NCBI GenBank assembly: GCA_000328365.1
Contig: KB306459.1
Coordinates: 64,469 to 128,468 of the forward strand
Reading direction: 5' to 3'
DNA length: 64,000 bases
DNA from: Capitella teleta
Taxonomy: Eukaryota > Annelida > Polychaeta > Capitellidae
A program made the translations under genes and the position numbers. The notes beneath the pieces are model-generated. The model was not told the origin of the DNA. It did not search any database and saw only the letters and a list, made by a program, of their open reading frames with translations. Positions within the stretch are counted from its first letter, which is position 1; every line of letters starts with the position of its first letter. Below, one piece after another: positions 50,467 through 62,229 of this stretch.

Positions 50467-53400
50467 ATGAGGAAGATAATTCTATTTGCGTTTGTGGGCA
50501 TTTGCCTCTGGGCTATCGCACAATCGTTTGTAGTCTCAGACGCATTTGAAAAAATCAAAGAAATTGAAGAATTTGAAGAAATTGACGACAGTGCAGAAGT
50601 TTACTTAGGTAAGTCAAAATTTGATGCTACAATTATTGGAATTCTTAGATTGTTAACTTATTCTCATTAGAAAGGAAATAGGTTGTTCTAAGAAACTGTC
50701 CGTAACATTACAGGCTATTCACAGTATTATACATATATATATCCGAGCAGATTCTCGTCCATGCCTTTTACCTATTTACCAGGTCAATTAATCGCAAATA
50801 ATTATTCAATAAATAATGTACTATGTGCAAATTCGTTTATCAGCACATAGCAACATTTAAACGAATAATTATAAGGTACGTGCAGCGAAGGTGTCATGGC
50901 TAAATTTAGTTCATTATTCTTGCTGATTATATTCAATCAATGCACTTTCTCTCCTTATTTTGACTAACAAAAACCTAAGTGGCAGTTACACAATAATGAG
51001 AGGACATGCTTAGAACTAAGACACGGGTGTGCTTGTCACATGATCATATGGTGAGCCATAGGCGGTGTTCAAATCATGATCCCGATGCAGGGAATTCTTC
51101 AGACTTTCTTTTTATCGAATTCTGCAGACAATGAATTTCCTTATTATTTATATCGCAAATTGGGTTCTCAATGCACATAAATAGTTATAAATATTTCAAC
51201 GTTACCTGAAATTAAATTGATTAGCTTAGCATTCAAAAGTACGGACTGCATGTAAACGATGAAATCTTAACGCATGTGATCATTATGTTCAATCAGCGAT
51301 TGCGTTATGGATCTCATTGTGCACGGATGAGACACTCAAATACGCAAGAATTTTAAGGCTGACAGACTCACTGGGTTGTGTAATTAAGCTTATTACACTC
51401 AATTATTCTGCAGGCCGATCAACCTCAAATTGAGTGTGACTGCATAATATGTAACCTGCATAATATGTAACCTTAAATTGAGTGTGTAAACTGCATAATA
51501 TGTAACCTTAAATTGGGTGTATAAACTGCATAATATGTAACCTTAAATTGAGTGTGTAAACTGCATAATATGTAACCTTAAATTGAGTGTGTAAACTGCA
51601 TAATATGTAACCTGAAATTGAGTGTGTAAACTGCATAATATGTAACCTGAAATTGAGTGTGTAAACGCATCAAGTTTTGCAGGGTCTAAAGGACTTAAGT
51701 TTGTTTCTGAAATCGTTTTAGTCAACTTAACTCCTCTCGAACTTAGTTTTAACACTTAAGTTTCCTTCGGGAATCGGCCCATGATCTATTAAATTGCTGG
51801 ATAGTTTTCAAATTTTGTGTCTCTTGATGATTAATTTTTAATATAGATCCGAACTTTAATAACTTATTTACACTGAATAACTAATTGCCACTTGTAAGTC
51901 CAAAGTTCTAAGCTGTAGCTTTGCCCATCACTAATTTGGAGGCATGACTTGTGATCGACCAGGGGCCGATTGCAGAAAGATACTTAACTTTGGGACTTAA
52001 GTTAAGTCCTCCAGACGTTAAGTTAAGTTTTCAAGTTAAGTCGATCCCACAAACACTTTTTAGCTGACTTAACTTAAGTAGCGTTAAGTAGCGTAAATCG
52101 GATTTGGCTATCTGCCAAGGAATGTATAATACATGGTAAAAAATTTCATCAGTGGTAAACGTACCTTCCAACATGATTTTTATGAACTGTTTATGATTTT
52201 TCCAAAACTTTATCGAAAACAAAAGCATCATAAACGCAAAATGCGAGTGTATAGCATCGGTGATGCTTAATCATAACGCAACAAGTGCTCTTTTTCCGCT
52301 GTACAGTCATAATGTTTTTGCGCTGATAAACAAACATTCATAAAAACAAAACAAAAATTCCATCTGCGTTAAATCTTTATTGACACACTAGGGAGGGTGT
52401 CTTTTGGGAGGCCTTCCAGAGCATTGCTCTTGTCTGGAAGACTCCTTTTAGGTGTTGACACCATAGCATTAATCCGGCGTCTTCTGATCGGCGCCATCTT
52501 GGATTCACTAAGTTTGATTTAAGTCAGGTGGAAAGGTCACTTAAGTTTTGCAGGGTTTAGAAGACTTAAGTTTGTTTCTGGAATCGTTTTAGTCAACTTA
52601 ACTCCTCCCGAACTTAGTTTTACTACTTGAGTTTCTCTCTATAATCGGCCCAGACCTCTTGTTCGGTGTATTTGAAACCCACGTCGGCAATTATGCTACT
52701 CGCTCACCCATCACCATTATGATTAGTTTCAATATGTTACATTAAGTATGTATTATATAGATAGAAGAGGAATGGACAAAAGTAAAGGCTCAACCGAACA
52801 ATCCCAATCAACGACTAACCCAGAAACAGCCAAAGGCAAAGGAAAAGGACACGAAAGCAGTAGTAAAGAGTCAACAGAAAAACATCAATCAACGACTAGC
52901 CCAGAAACAGCCAAAGGCAAAGGAAAAGGACACGAAAGCAGTAGTAAAGAGTCAGCAGAAAACCATCAATCAACGACTAGCCCAGGAACAGCCAAAGGCA
53001 AAGGAAAAGGACACGAAAGCAGTAGTAAAGAGTCAGCAGAAAACCATCAATCAACGACTAACCCAGGAACAGCCAAAGGCAAAGGAAAAGGACACGAAAG
53101 CAGTAGTAAAGAGTCAGCAGAAAAACATCAATCAACGACTAACCCAGGAACAGCCAAAGGCAAAGGAAAAGGACACGAAAGCAGTAGTAAAGAGTCAGCA
53201 GAAAACCATCAATCAACGACTAACCCAGGAACAGCCAAAGGCAAAGGAAAAGGACACGAAAAAGGAAATGCTGAAATTGATAAGTGGAAAGGGAAAGGAA
53301 AGGAAAAGGGCTTCAAAGGGAATGGCAAAAATGCTGAAAGTAAGTATAATTATCCACCACCATAGCATTTGTATTCATAATTTTAATATGAACCTAGACT

Positions 53401-56400
53401 GCCAGGTATTCAACGGAAAGGCCTACATTGCTGTTAAAAAACCAAAATTGGACTGGGCAGCTGCCCAAATGTACTGCTCAGAAAACTTTGCTAATGGAAA
53501 CCTCCTTAGCATTAGCTCCATTGCGGAAAACAACTTTGTAACTAATGCTATCGAACAATTCAAGTGAGTCAATATTGCTATGAATTCTTTGAGTAAGAAC
53601 TAAATGTACCGTAGAATTCCCAATGCGTGGATCGGCTATGTTGGTGGCCCTGATGCCTCGGATTACTCTTGGATGGATGGAAGTGAAAATAACTTTGCTA
53701 ATTGGGAAAATAATTACCCGAAGGATGACGGTGAAAACAACGCAGCTCTTATAAGCGCCAAGGGATGGAAAAGCGAGAAAATTACAGAAAAGAAGGCATT
53801 TATCTGCGAGGCAGATTCCTGCGAAGGCAATGAAGAGCCATGTACACAAGCAGATAAAATCGGAGACAGATTCTTTGGGCTTTTCCGTGAAGAGCGCAAT
53901 TTTGATGCCGCAGAAGGTGCTTGCCAGGCGCTTGGGGGCCACTTAGCTAGTATTCATAGTAATTCTGAAGAAAATGCCATCAATAATTATCTCAAACACA
54001 ACGGGTGAGTTCATTTCATAATGTTTTTTTTTCTCTGAACTGAACCTATATCCACCATAGTAACCCAAATGACGTTCTGATTGGTGGAACTGACCGTGCT
54101 TCAGAGAGCAATTGGCAGTGGTCGGACGGAACCTCATTTGATTATCAGAACTGGAAAGCTGGCGAGCCAAACAGTCAGCCAGGAGATGGAGACGCTGTGA
54201 TGACCGTGAAGAGCGATCGCTCTGGAAACCGAGCTTGGCGCGATCGTAGCACTGACGGTGTTGCGGCCTACTTGTGTGCCTTCGACACCTGTCCACCAAG
54301 TAGGCTAATCTGACATATTGCCATGACGTAAAGATGATTGATTTTGATTTTCAGAAATGGAAATTCCACAAGAGCCTGGTAAGTGGCAAGACAGCAAAAT
54401 GACACGAAGAAAAATGATGTTACTAACCACTGCTTATAATACTGAATGTATAATTATACTTTCGATAATAGATGGCTGCTAATAATAACTTTTTTTTTTT
54501 TTTTTTAATTCCAAAATCCGGTTCAAATATGTTATTCGACAACGCCTATTTAATAAAAAGTTATCCGATTATAGGCATGTACGTAGCAGAGCTTGCATAT
54601 ATACATTTACCTTAAAGTACATCTTAGAGAAATCACTATGTAATGATCCATTGAGCTAATTTCGAGGTTTCCGCAATTACAGAAGTCTGCACTTGTAAAT
54701 GCACTGGTGACCCCCATTGCTACTCCTATGATGCGCGAAAGATAAATTACCAAGGGGCCTGTTTGTATGTCATGACCCAAGACAATTGCATCGGCGGCCT
54801 TCCTGGTGGTACTCCAAACTTCATGGTTGTCGCTGATAACTTCCACATGCCGGAAACTACCCGCCCTGTTACTTGGCTGTTTGAGATTATCACGATATTC
54901 CCTGAGTATGACTTGGTAAGTAATATATTTGATTACTTGTCTGATCCTCAGAACGCGATTTCATTAATCTAGTTAAGCTCGAATTAAAGTTTGGGATAGA
55001 TTTGCTAAACTGCGGAGTTAACCTCGCGTTGGGCGGCCAATCTTATTTCATGATCATAGTCATACCCGAAAATGGCTGACCTTCTAACGAACTACAAAAA
55101 CCCTGATTATATAAAACTGGGTGCGCTTATTTATGAAATAAACGCTCTTAAAATTTCCAAGTGACGGCGATACGTTCGCAACTTTCATGGTACTGTGAGG
55201 GCCTCTTTTATCAATCTAGAGGGACACTGTGTTATGATTGCCAACAAGAATCGCGAATTGGAGGGTGGCGATGTTTTTATGGGAATATTAATTAATGCCG
55301 TGATATGTGTGCCTTACGAATGCATGAAAAAGTAATCAAGATTCAATGATTAAATTATTAACGCATTTTCTTTTCTTAAATTTCCTGTTGTGTGTATTGT
55401 GTATCGTTGAACTGTGCTACTTATCACTCACCGAACAGTTAAACCCTTGTCATTGGAAGGAGTAATCCCAAGTTAATTAAACCAATATTCATGAACTCAC
55501 TCAGGTTAATTGATCGAGGATCGTATTTAGTTGATCCAGGATCAGCTTAACCTTTTTCATCCAAATTGAACTACGTTTACGAAATCGGGCCCATGATAAT
55601 TAGTATGCTTACCCTTTATAACAAACAATGCTGGCTCTTTGTTCAGACTGTAAAAACAACACGGTCAAAAGATGTGTACCTAAACGATATGATGCTGACC
55701 ACATTCCCAATGGACGCTGGTAATGGAATAATCATTGACAGAACATCGCGTGGCACAGTGAGTCTCTAAGCATAGATTGTACGAATATATTTTGTTTTTA
55801 ATTCCATACAAGACGGTGACTGCGGAGGCATACGGCTTGTCCGTGTCTTCCACAGGTAGAACAGTCGACATCAAAGTTAATGCATACAGAAGCGGAGATC
55901 TTTGTGGAATGTGTGGTGACTGTGATGGAGACTCCATCAATGACTGGATTGTCGGTCCAAACAATACTTGTGCATCAAATTATGATGAATGGCCAATAAC
56001 GGGAAGCATTGTAAGTCGTCAGCATCAAATCATGTATACCAAACTAATTTCCCGTAAAACAACACAGTCTAGTAACTACAACATCGTTGGAGATTCTTGG
56101 CTCTACGACCTGGATCCCAAAGAACCTGAATACTGCACCTGCAATCAGACTGTTCAAGATCCATGCACTGATGAGGAACAAAGTGAAGCTAGAGCAGTTT
56201 GCATCGCAATAATGAGTCCAACTTCAGCCTTCACAGTGAGCAACAAATACTATAAATTGGTCATGCATAATATTGTTGTTCCATTGCAGGAATGCCTCGA
56301 AGCAATGGAGGAAATATTTCAGGTTGCCCTTGAAAACTGTGTTTTTGATCTCTGTCAAACAGGCCTCGAAGGAGCTGTATGCGAAAACGGCCTTCAACTG

Positions 56401-57132
56401 GCCGAACAGTGCATTGAGAATGGATACAATGTCGACGGATGGCGGCTGATTAATGATGATTGTGGTAAGTGTTGGGTAGCATGCCCAACCACTTGTCTGA
56501 AAAGGTTTTACTTCACAGTACCCGAGTGTGAAGAAAACGCTCACTATGAAGGAGCAGCCATCAATTGTGAGCCATCCTGTCAGGATCCAGATGGAGCTAG
56601 ATGTGTTGATGTCACTGAATACACAGAAGGTTGTTTCTGTGATGATGAATTCTTTAGAGAGGACTTAACGTGCATTGCTGAATGTCCAACACTGACACCA
56701 GCCACAACACCGGCATCAACACAAGCCCCAACACAGACATCAACAGAAGTCCCAACACAGACACCAACAGAAGTCCCAACACAGACACCAACAGAAGTCC
56801 CAACACAGACACCAACAGAAGTCCCAACACAGACACCAACAGAAGTCCCAACACAGACACCAACAGAAGTCCCAACACAGACACCAACGGAAGTCCCAAC
56901 ACAGACACCAACAGAAGTCCCAACACAGACACCAACAGAAGTCCCAACACATACACCAACAGAAGTCCCAACACAGACACCAACAGAAGTCCCAACACAG
57001 ACACCAACAGAAGTCCCAACACAGACACCAACAGAAGTCCCAACACAGACACCAACAGAAGTCCCAACACAGACACCAACGGAAGTCCCAACACCGGCAT
57101 CAACTTCAGCAGCAACTACTGCACCAGGTTAG
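50467..57132 (+). CDS. secreted mosaic protein: two C-type lectin domains, VWD-C8-TIL, repeats
   Basis: Exons: 50467-50608, 52761-53339, 53398-53563, 53615-54004, 54061-54299, 54355-54378, 54683-54915, 55647-55757, 55813-56010, 56068-56235, 56290-56464 and 56519-57132. All junctions are GT-AG with matching phase, giving about 1012 residues. The order is: signal peptide (MRKIILFAFVGICLWAIAQS), an acidic stretch, six 27-residue repeats with KGKGKGHESSSKES, then C-type lectin domain 1 (about 242-362; WIGYVGG and WMDG but no EPN). Lectin domain 2 (372-502) has EPN and a WRD near the WND position, so it should bind calcium and mannose-type sugar. The VWD domain (514-694) has CTGDPHCYSYD and CGMCGDCDGDSINDW. 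C8 (about 710-808), TIL (811-864) and a Thr/Pro tail of about 15 EVPTQTPT units follow. The mosaic suits a secreted mucus, cuticle or adhesive protein. Unspliced reading through three introns divisible by three also stays open, but splicing restores the domains better. Confidence 0.87.
51410..51668. repeat. 35-bp minisatellite in intron 1
   Basis: Six to seven copies of a unit beginning CTGCATAATATGTAACCT and ending AAATTGAGTGTGTAAA. It lies in the first intron of the mosaic-protein gene and joins directly onto a MITE half. Confidence 0.92.
51668..51780 (+). mobile_element. half of a GGGCCGATT-type MITE
   Basis: Nearly identical to the last 115 bp of the fuller element at 51962-52651, in the same orientation, ending in GGAATCGGCCC. 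Only the right end is kept. Confidence 0.7.
51962..52651 (+). mobile_element. GGGCCGATT-type MITE in intron 1
   Basis: Begins GGGGCCGATTGCAGAAAGAT and ends in the inverted form ATAATCGGCCC. Both ends are rich in ACTTAAGTTAAGT-like words that form imperfect subterminal inverted repeats. There is no transposase frame. It explains about a third of the 2.15-kb first intron. Confidence 0.7.
52798..53263 (+). repeat. 81-bp coding repeat in exon 2
   Basis: Six near-identical units encode 27 residues each (KGKGKGHESSSKES, then AENHQSTTNPGTA). Codon usage is almost the same from unit to unit, which implies recent duplication or homogenisation. Confidence 0.95.
54993..55591. mobile_element. possible MITE filling intron 7
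   Basis: The right end, read inverted, is GGGCCCGATTTCGTAAACG and the left end is GGGATAGATTTGCTAAACTG. These are imperfect inverted ends about 600 bp apart inside the 731-nt intron. GATCC.GGATC words near the right end add local inverted symmetry. No coding capacity. Confidence 0.45.
56741..57092 (+). repeat. 24-bp coding repeat for the Thr/Pro tail
   Basis: About fifteen copies of a unit reading ACACCAACAGAAGTCCCAAC with ACAG, encoding EVPTQTPT. Copies differ at only a few bases. The potential for O-glycosylation is high. Confidence 0.95.
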
Positions 57133-57139
57133 CAATTAA

Positions 57140-57510
57140 TATTTAAGCATGTTTGTAAATATTTGTAGTGCTATCACCTTGCCTTGCTTTGTGTGTGTTG
57201 ATATGTAAGAATTATATGTGCGATTGAATTATCTCAACGTGTGCTGTCATCCAATCCAACTTATCATGTCATTCACATAGTAATGATGTTCAGAATACTT
57301 TCAGAATACTAGAATGCAAGCGATATATTCATGTTCAATGAACCAATGGTGCCTAGAGACAATTACACACGCCTTTTGTGGAATGTCCGTCGTGGAAGGC
57401 TTCTTTTTGGCTGATATGCATTTGTTCAAAATGTGTAATATCATGACTCTTTTGCTTTTGAGAAAGCTAAGGTAAGTCTCTTAATCATGTGTCTGCGAAA
57501 GGCATGAGAC
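57140..57510. other. 3' flank of the mosaic-protein gene
   Basis: No poly-A signal stands close to the stop at 57132. The gene may have a long 3' UTR or splice to 57925. Confidence 0.4.
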
Positions 57511-57512
57511 AT

Positions 57513-57600
57513 TTTGGGGTTTAACGGTTCCTCCCAATCCATTCAGATGATACAGGCGCCAAAACAGAAGCCATGAACTGGGGTTTCCCCTTTCTCTTTT
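57513..57600 (-). mobile_element. SINE family B, 3' fragment
   Basis: Matches the 3' terminal 90 bp of family B (TTTAACGG, GATGATACAGGCGCCA.AACAGAAG) and has lost the rest. Confidence 0.7.
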
Positions 57601-57924
57601 CTAAGGAAATACTTCTCATATGCAGTTCTGCATGTTTAACTGTTCTGCAGTCAAATATGATGATGGGTTTGATAGATCATCTGGGGTTGTGAGTTAGCAA
57701 GTCCAATGTCATTTTTATTGACGTACAGAGTGAGCTAAATGTATTGATAGAGCGTGGAATGCGAATGGGGTGTGATTGCAAAGCGCTTCATGCCAATATC
57801 CGATAGCATGAAAAACTTGGGTTTACTGAAACCACAGGATAACTGCTATTTTACTTCAAATGCAATCATGCCCGTGTAATGAGATATAATAATTTTGGCC
57901 CATTCTGTACATGTGTCTTTGCAG

Positions 57925-58007
57925 GTGCTGAGACACCCATATTGAAGCCAAATCTAGGACCCAGAGGAGGGAAAGCCTCGGTCAAGTCCACTTTCGTTAT
58001 TAGCTGA
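57925..58007 (+). CDS. possible alternative last exon of the mosaic-protein gene
   Basis: After a good acceptor (TGTCTTTGCAG at 57914-57924), an open frame of 28 codons reads AETPILKPNLGPRGGKASV then KSTFVIS and stops. It joins in phase to a weak donor in exon 12 (CCAG|GTTAGC after 57127). If used, it would replace the last Gly and stop. The donor is poor, so this is only a possibility. Confidence 0.25.
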
Positions 58008-58009
58008 TG

Positions 58010-58920
58010 CCGATCAAGTGGCAAGTTATGTTCTAGAACTTGTTGGCTGAGAGATACAATGTAAGCAGGAAACTTAAGACCAAATCGCTACAGAGAGAAA
58101 CAGCTCCATAAGTTGGTGCTTTCTATACAAGGACTGTCAAATTCCAACAGTAATTTCTTTCAGATCTGCGCGTTTTCGTGGTTGGATTGCAGATTACAAA
58201 CGCAACTTGTAATACATTTGCTTGCTTATTGTGTCTGAACTCTGTGTGAATACCGTGAAATACCGGAGTGTACCACATTTATTCCGGCCTCGAAAACTCC
58301 TATTAAAACCCGATGTAAAAGACACGATTGTTTATGCTTTTTGTGATGTGCATTTTGAACAGCTGATTTTCGATTTTTAATGTCGTTATAATTGATGATT
58401 TTGAAAAACAGTATAAAAAAATAATATATGCGTATAATATAATAAAAAGAGGCCATTATGAGGAAGCGACGATTCTTCAATTGTCAGCCCTTAAATATCA
58501 TTGTTACATAAAAGATGGTTTAATGGTTTTACAGCTTAAAATTACAAATGAATACCTTCTGTCCCCATTCAAACATATTTAATTGAATTTGTTTTTCTTT
58601 CTTTTTTTTTCTTTCGTTTCACCTTCCCATAATCTTGTATATTTATATGAATAAATTATTATTATATTTGTTTATGAAATATATTATATTTTGTTATGAC
58701 AATGGTTTGCGCACAACGTTTGCTGATCGGATACCGTTCAGCTCTCAGGTAAACAGACTATGCTCAGGTAAGCTGTTTTATTTGATTTGTCTAAATTTGA
58801 AAGACAGGATTGAGACACCGCATGTGGAGAAGTAGGAGGTAACGGTTTCGATATTGCTGCTGGATAGATGAGATGGAGACATCATTATGGTGTGGGGAGG
58901 CATTCCATACAATATGAGGG
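58010..58920. other. intergenic, A/T-rich
   Basis: A T-rich segment ending in ATGAATAAATTATTATTAT near 58650-58672 resembles the 3' tip of a plus-strand LINE, but there is no coding part to confirm it. Confidence 0.35.
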
Positions 58921-58929
58921 GAACTTTTG

Positions 58930-59150
58930 GAGAGGTAGTGGCCGAGTGGCTAGCGTGCTGACCTCGACAGGGCTTGGTGCTGGCTATTGGTGGTTCGAAA
59001 GGAGCCACCAACCTTGTGTCCTTGGGTAAGGCCCTTAACCCCGGATTATACCTCCTCGGACCACATAGGCATTATTTGCCACACGATTCCGATGTTAAAT
59101 ATAAGCCCCCCCCCCCCCCTCAAAAAAAAAAAAAAGAAAAAAAAAAGAGA
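58930..59150 (+). mobile_element. tRNA-derived SINE, family A, copy 2
   Basis: Opens GTAGTGGCCGAGTGGCTAGC (A-box region), has GGTGGTTCGAAAGG (B-box region), and continues through GGGTAAGGCCCTTAACCCC and CCTCCTCGGACCACATAGG. It ends in a C-run and A-rich tail (59108-59150). The head resembles a Leu- or Ser-type tRNA start but the arms do not all pair. Confidence 0.85.
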
Positions 59151-59159
59151 GATAAGTGA

Positions 59160-59885
59160 AAACAAGTTCAGAACTCCGAGGTTAATTAAACCCACATACA
59201 CACTTGAGTGCAATACGGCTCATCACAGAGGTATTGCAAACAAACTGCTACTTCCTTCTTTCAAGGGCATAAGTGTTGTTATTCAGACGTCTTCACTCTG
59301 CTGGGATCCCTAGTTGCTTTTTGGAAGACAACAAAGTTCCTACACTGTCTTGGCTGGCTTACTTTTACAAACATTTTCCAATCTCGCACCTTTGGGACCA
59401 ATTAAAGATAGCTATCTCCAACTGCTTCCCCTTTTCCCGATATCACCGATAACTGAGTGCAGCCGCTCGCAAAGAAAGGTGGAATAGTTTAAGCGACATA
59501 ATACCAATGATGAATAAACAGTTTATAGAATGCGTTTAGGTATGAAATGTTTCCGTTTAGATAAAATGCTGTTGACTTTCATAATTTTGGAAGACACTGA
59601 TAACATATATGGTTTCCACATGATTATTATATGATATGTGGTTTCCACGTGAATATTGAATTTGTCCGATTATTCAAAGCTAAAGTTTCGAGCAGTATAC
59701 ATTTTTCGAAGTCGACTACGCAGTCGAATATACCCATTCCATTGTAGCAATATTTTACCATCATAATGACTAACACGTATGGGATAGTAAGCTCAACATC
59801 TCGTCACGTGATTCGTCCAGTTCGGACACGTACGTCGATGTTCACATTTTTGTATGCAAATTGTAATACTGATATTTGCAGGGGC
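59160..59885. other. intergenic, nothing recognised
   Basis: No gene or element supported. Confidence 0.4.
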
Positions 59886-59890
59886 ATCAA

Positions 59891-60206
59891 ATAGCTCATT
59901 TGGGTTGGCCGGCTGACTGCAATCCTATGCCGACCGTGGGGGTCGAGGTCCGGGTTCGAGACCCGATCAGGCCACGGGCGTTGTGATTGTGAATTATAAT
60001 TGTAATTCGTTATAATTGTAATTCTTTAGTGACTCTGCAGTTCTGCCCAACTGCGTAACAAGGGCGGGCGCTGTGTACTACTGTCTATGGTGGTATGAAT
60101 GACAAAGAACTCTTGGGATTTATCGATAGGAAAAACCCCGGCCCCGGCCTTCTGTTATGGCGCCCGAATCATCCGAATTATTCGGGTTGAGCCGTGAAAC
60201 CCCATC
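59891..60206 (+). mobile_element. tRNA-derived SINE, family B, copy 3
   Basis: Plus-strand copy with head AGCTCATTTGGGTTGGCCGG and B-box GGGTTCGAGACCCG. The core has TAATTGTAATTC repeats and the conserved ACTACTGTCTATGGTGGTAT. It ends near GAGCCGTGAAACCCC. Unlike the other two it has no CA tail. Confidence 0.85.
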
Positions 60207-60593
60207 ATGTTCATGCTTTCATATTTGTAGGTTGAGAGCCCAGCACTTGCACATGAAGCAATATCGTGTCCATCCAACCACTTTTATCGATACATACCAA
60301 GGGTCTTGGTCATGCATGGTTTGCATACCTTCATGGCCAGTATTACCCAAAGTCACTAAAAAATCTTAATCATAAGGAACAGCTACCATCATTTATTGAC
60401 AACCATACCGTCCGTGGGCGTTCAAACCTCAATTTCAGATAGCAAAAGATATGGGAATAATTTAGGGATTTTTCTGTATCAAGGAAGCCATGAAGCCAAG
60501 AAAGAAACCAACAGTGACATTTCGTAATAACACCGTTATCTCACTGAAGGCGAGATGCTGGGGAATCAAAGTCCCCTTTTCTCTGTGGCAATA

Positions 60594-61195
60594 CAGAGTG
60601 GGTCAAAAGTAGTCTATCTACTTCGTGTTAAAGTTCTAAATGTTTACGCATTTGTGAAAATGTGTTACACAACATATTGCAGTATAAAACTCACCCAAAG
60701 ATGAGAGAAATAAACAATAGGTAGGGACAGTCTAACATATCATGTTAGTATTCATATCATTTCTATCCTATTTTCAGCAACATTTATGCCGATTTATCTC
60801 AATTAATTGAGTGCACTCATAATTCCGCGATATTTTTACGTTTGGCGACAAACATGGCCCCTGACCATGAATCACATTGAACGCGCGATTAATGCAACGC
60901 TCTCGTATTATCAATGTTTGAGAGGGCTATTGTTGTGACAGTGGCACTAATGTTTAGCTCCTAAAATCAAAAACGAAAAAGAAAGTTGGTATTGAAGCGT
61001 GGCACAAGAAATAACATTCCTTATTGGTCACTCAGGGGCTCATCGGAGTTTGCTCTCTTTGCAATCACACACCACTTACATTCAAATGTTCCTCCCTCCT
61101 TCAAAATATATGTTTTACTTGATTTTTTTTTTATTCATAAATGGGCGCATACTAACTATGTTAGTCCATACCAGGTAGTATTTTCTTTTTAATAA
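60594..61195 (-). mobile_element. mariner-like MITE, copy 3
   Basis: Starts TA|CAGAGTGGGTCAAAAGTAG and runs colinear with the inverted sequence of the 34171 element (CCGATTTATCTCAATTAA, TTTGGCGACAAACATGG, AGGGGCTCATC, CATTTAAATG-like, ATGGGCGCA). The far end fades near 61195 without its inverted repeat. Confidence 0.8.
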
Positions 61196-61934
61196 AAAAA
61201 CTGATACATTTTAGCAAATTTATTATGTGAAATGATTTGTCTCATTTACATCAAAACTGTTTCATGATGCATGCGACAAAGTTCCCATATTGCCTTAATT
61301 AATCTCTAATTACATCCTTATTTAAACTTGACTCTAATAATGTGGAATTCAGTCAAATTCACAATTTAGGTATACGTATTATTATATGAAGTTATGCAAC
61401 AGAAATACAATAAAACTCATAATTAAATTTCACAATGCGTAATTACATGATATATACATTATTCATTATCAAACAACGCATTGATCATCCATCTGCCAAC
61501 CTTAGAGTATAATGCGGATAACCGTTCAATCACGACCGTGAGAGAGGACATCACAACCCAATAATATTATGTCCCCACTACACTCTATAATGCCCCGCAG
61601 CAGAATTGCCAAACTAATCTGACAGAAGTTGTTGCCAATCCATTGGAAGTTGCAAGGTCATGTGACACATTCCGTTACCGATGAATTCGTGGGCTCTATG
61701 CATTTGTTCAACCCTCCAGTGGTTTATGGTGATTACCGTCGCTCTACCCATCATTCAGTTTAATAGCTTTGACTTCTCTTGACCTTGAAACATGTGTGCG
61801 CAGCTATTCAAACTTTCTGGTGCATAACTCACCACTTTCGGGTGATTAATTATTTATCATTGATAAGGGATCAAAGAGCAAACAATAACCTTCATTGAAC
61901 GCCTAAATATAACGCATCGGACTCATGCTATAAT

Positions 61935-62225
61935 TTTGTTTGAGGGATGTTATTGTGAAACTAGCTTTAATGTGTATATTCTAAAATCATAACAGAGCAG
62001 GTAGTTTGTATTGAAGCCCCATGCAAGAGAGGACATTCCTCAATGATTGTTCAGGGGCAAAACAAAGCACAACTCAAAAAAACTTTCTTTGCAATCACAC
62101 ACCACTCGCATTGGAATATTATTTCCTCATTCAAAATTGATCTTTCATTTGATTTATTTGCATTACATTAATGAGCGCATAATAACTTAGTCGATACATA
62201 CCAGTTAGTATTTATTTTAGAGATT
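61935..62225 (-). mobile_element. mariner-like MITE, internal fragment
   Basis: Matches the second half of the 60594-61195 copy, same orientation, one kilobase downstream (TTTGAGGGATGTTATTGTG, TTGCAATCACACACCACT, GAGCGCATAATAACT). Neither terminal repeat is present. Confidence 0.75.
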
Positions 62226-62229
62226 TTAG

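Noticed and set aside
47235-51668. Regularly spaced 33-bp and 35-bp repeats considered as CRISPR arrays
   Set aside because: The units are head to tail with no unique spacers, and the genome is eukaryotic. They are minisatellites.
56654-57146. Long open frames antisense to, and in the second frame of, the Thr/Pro tail
   Set aside because: They are shadows of the 24-bp coding repeat; the domain-bearing frame is the plus-strand one ending at 57132.
58930-59010. tRNA-like head with A- and B-box considered as a tRNA gene
   Set aside because: The arms do not all pair, and the same head with the same body recurs at 3625-3812. It is a SINE. The family B heads were rejected for the same reason.
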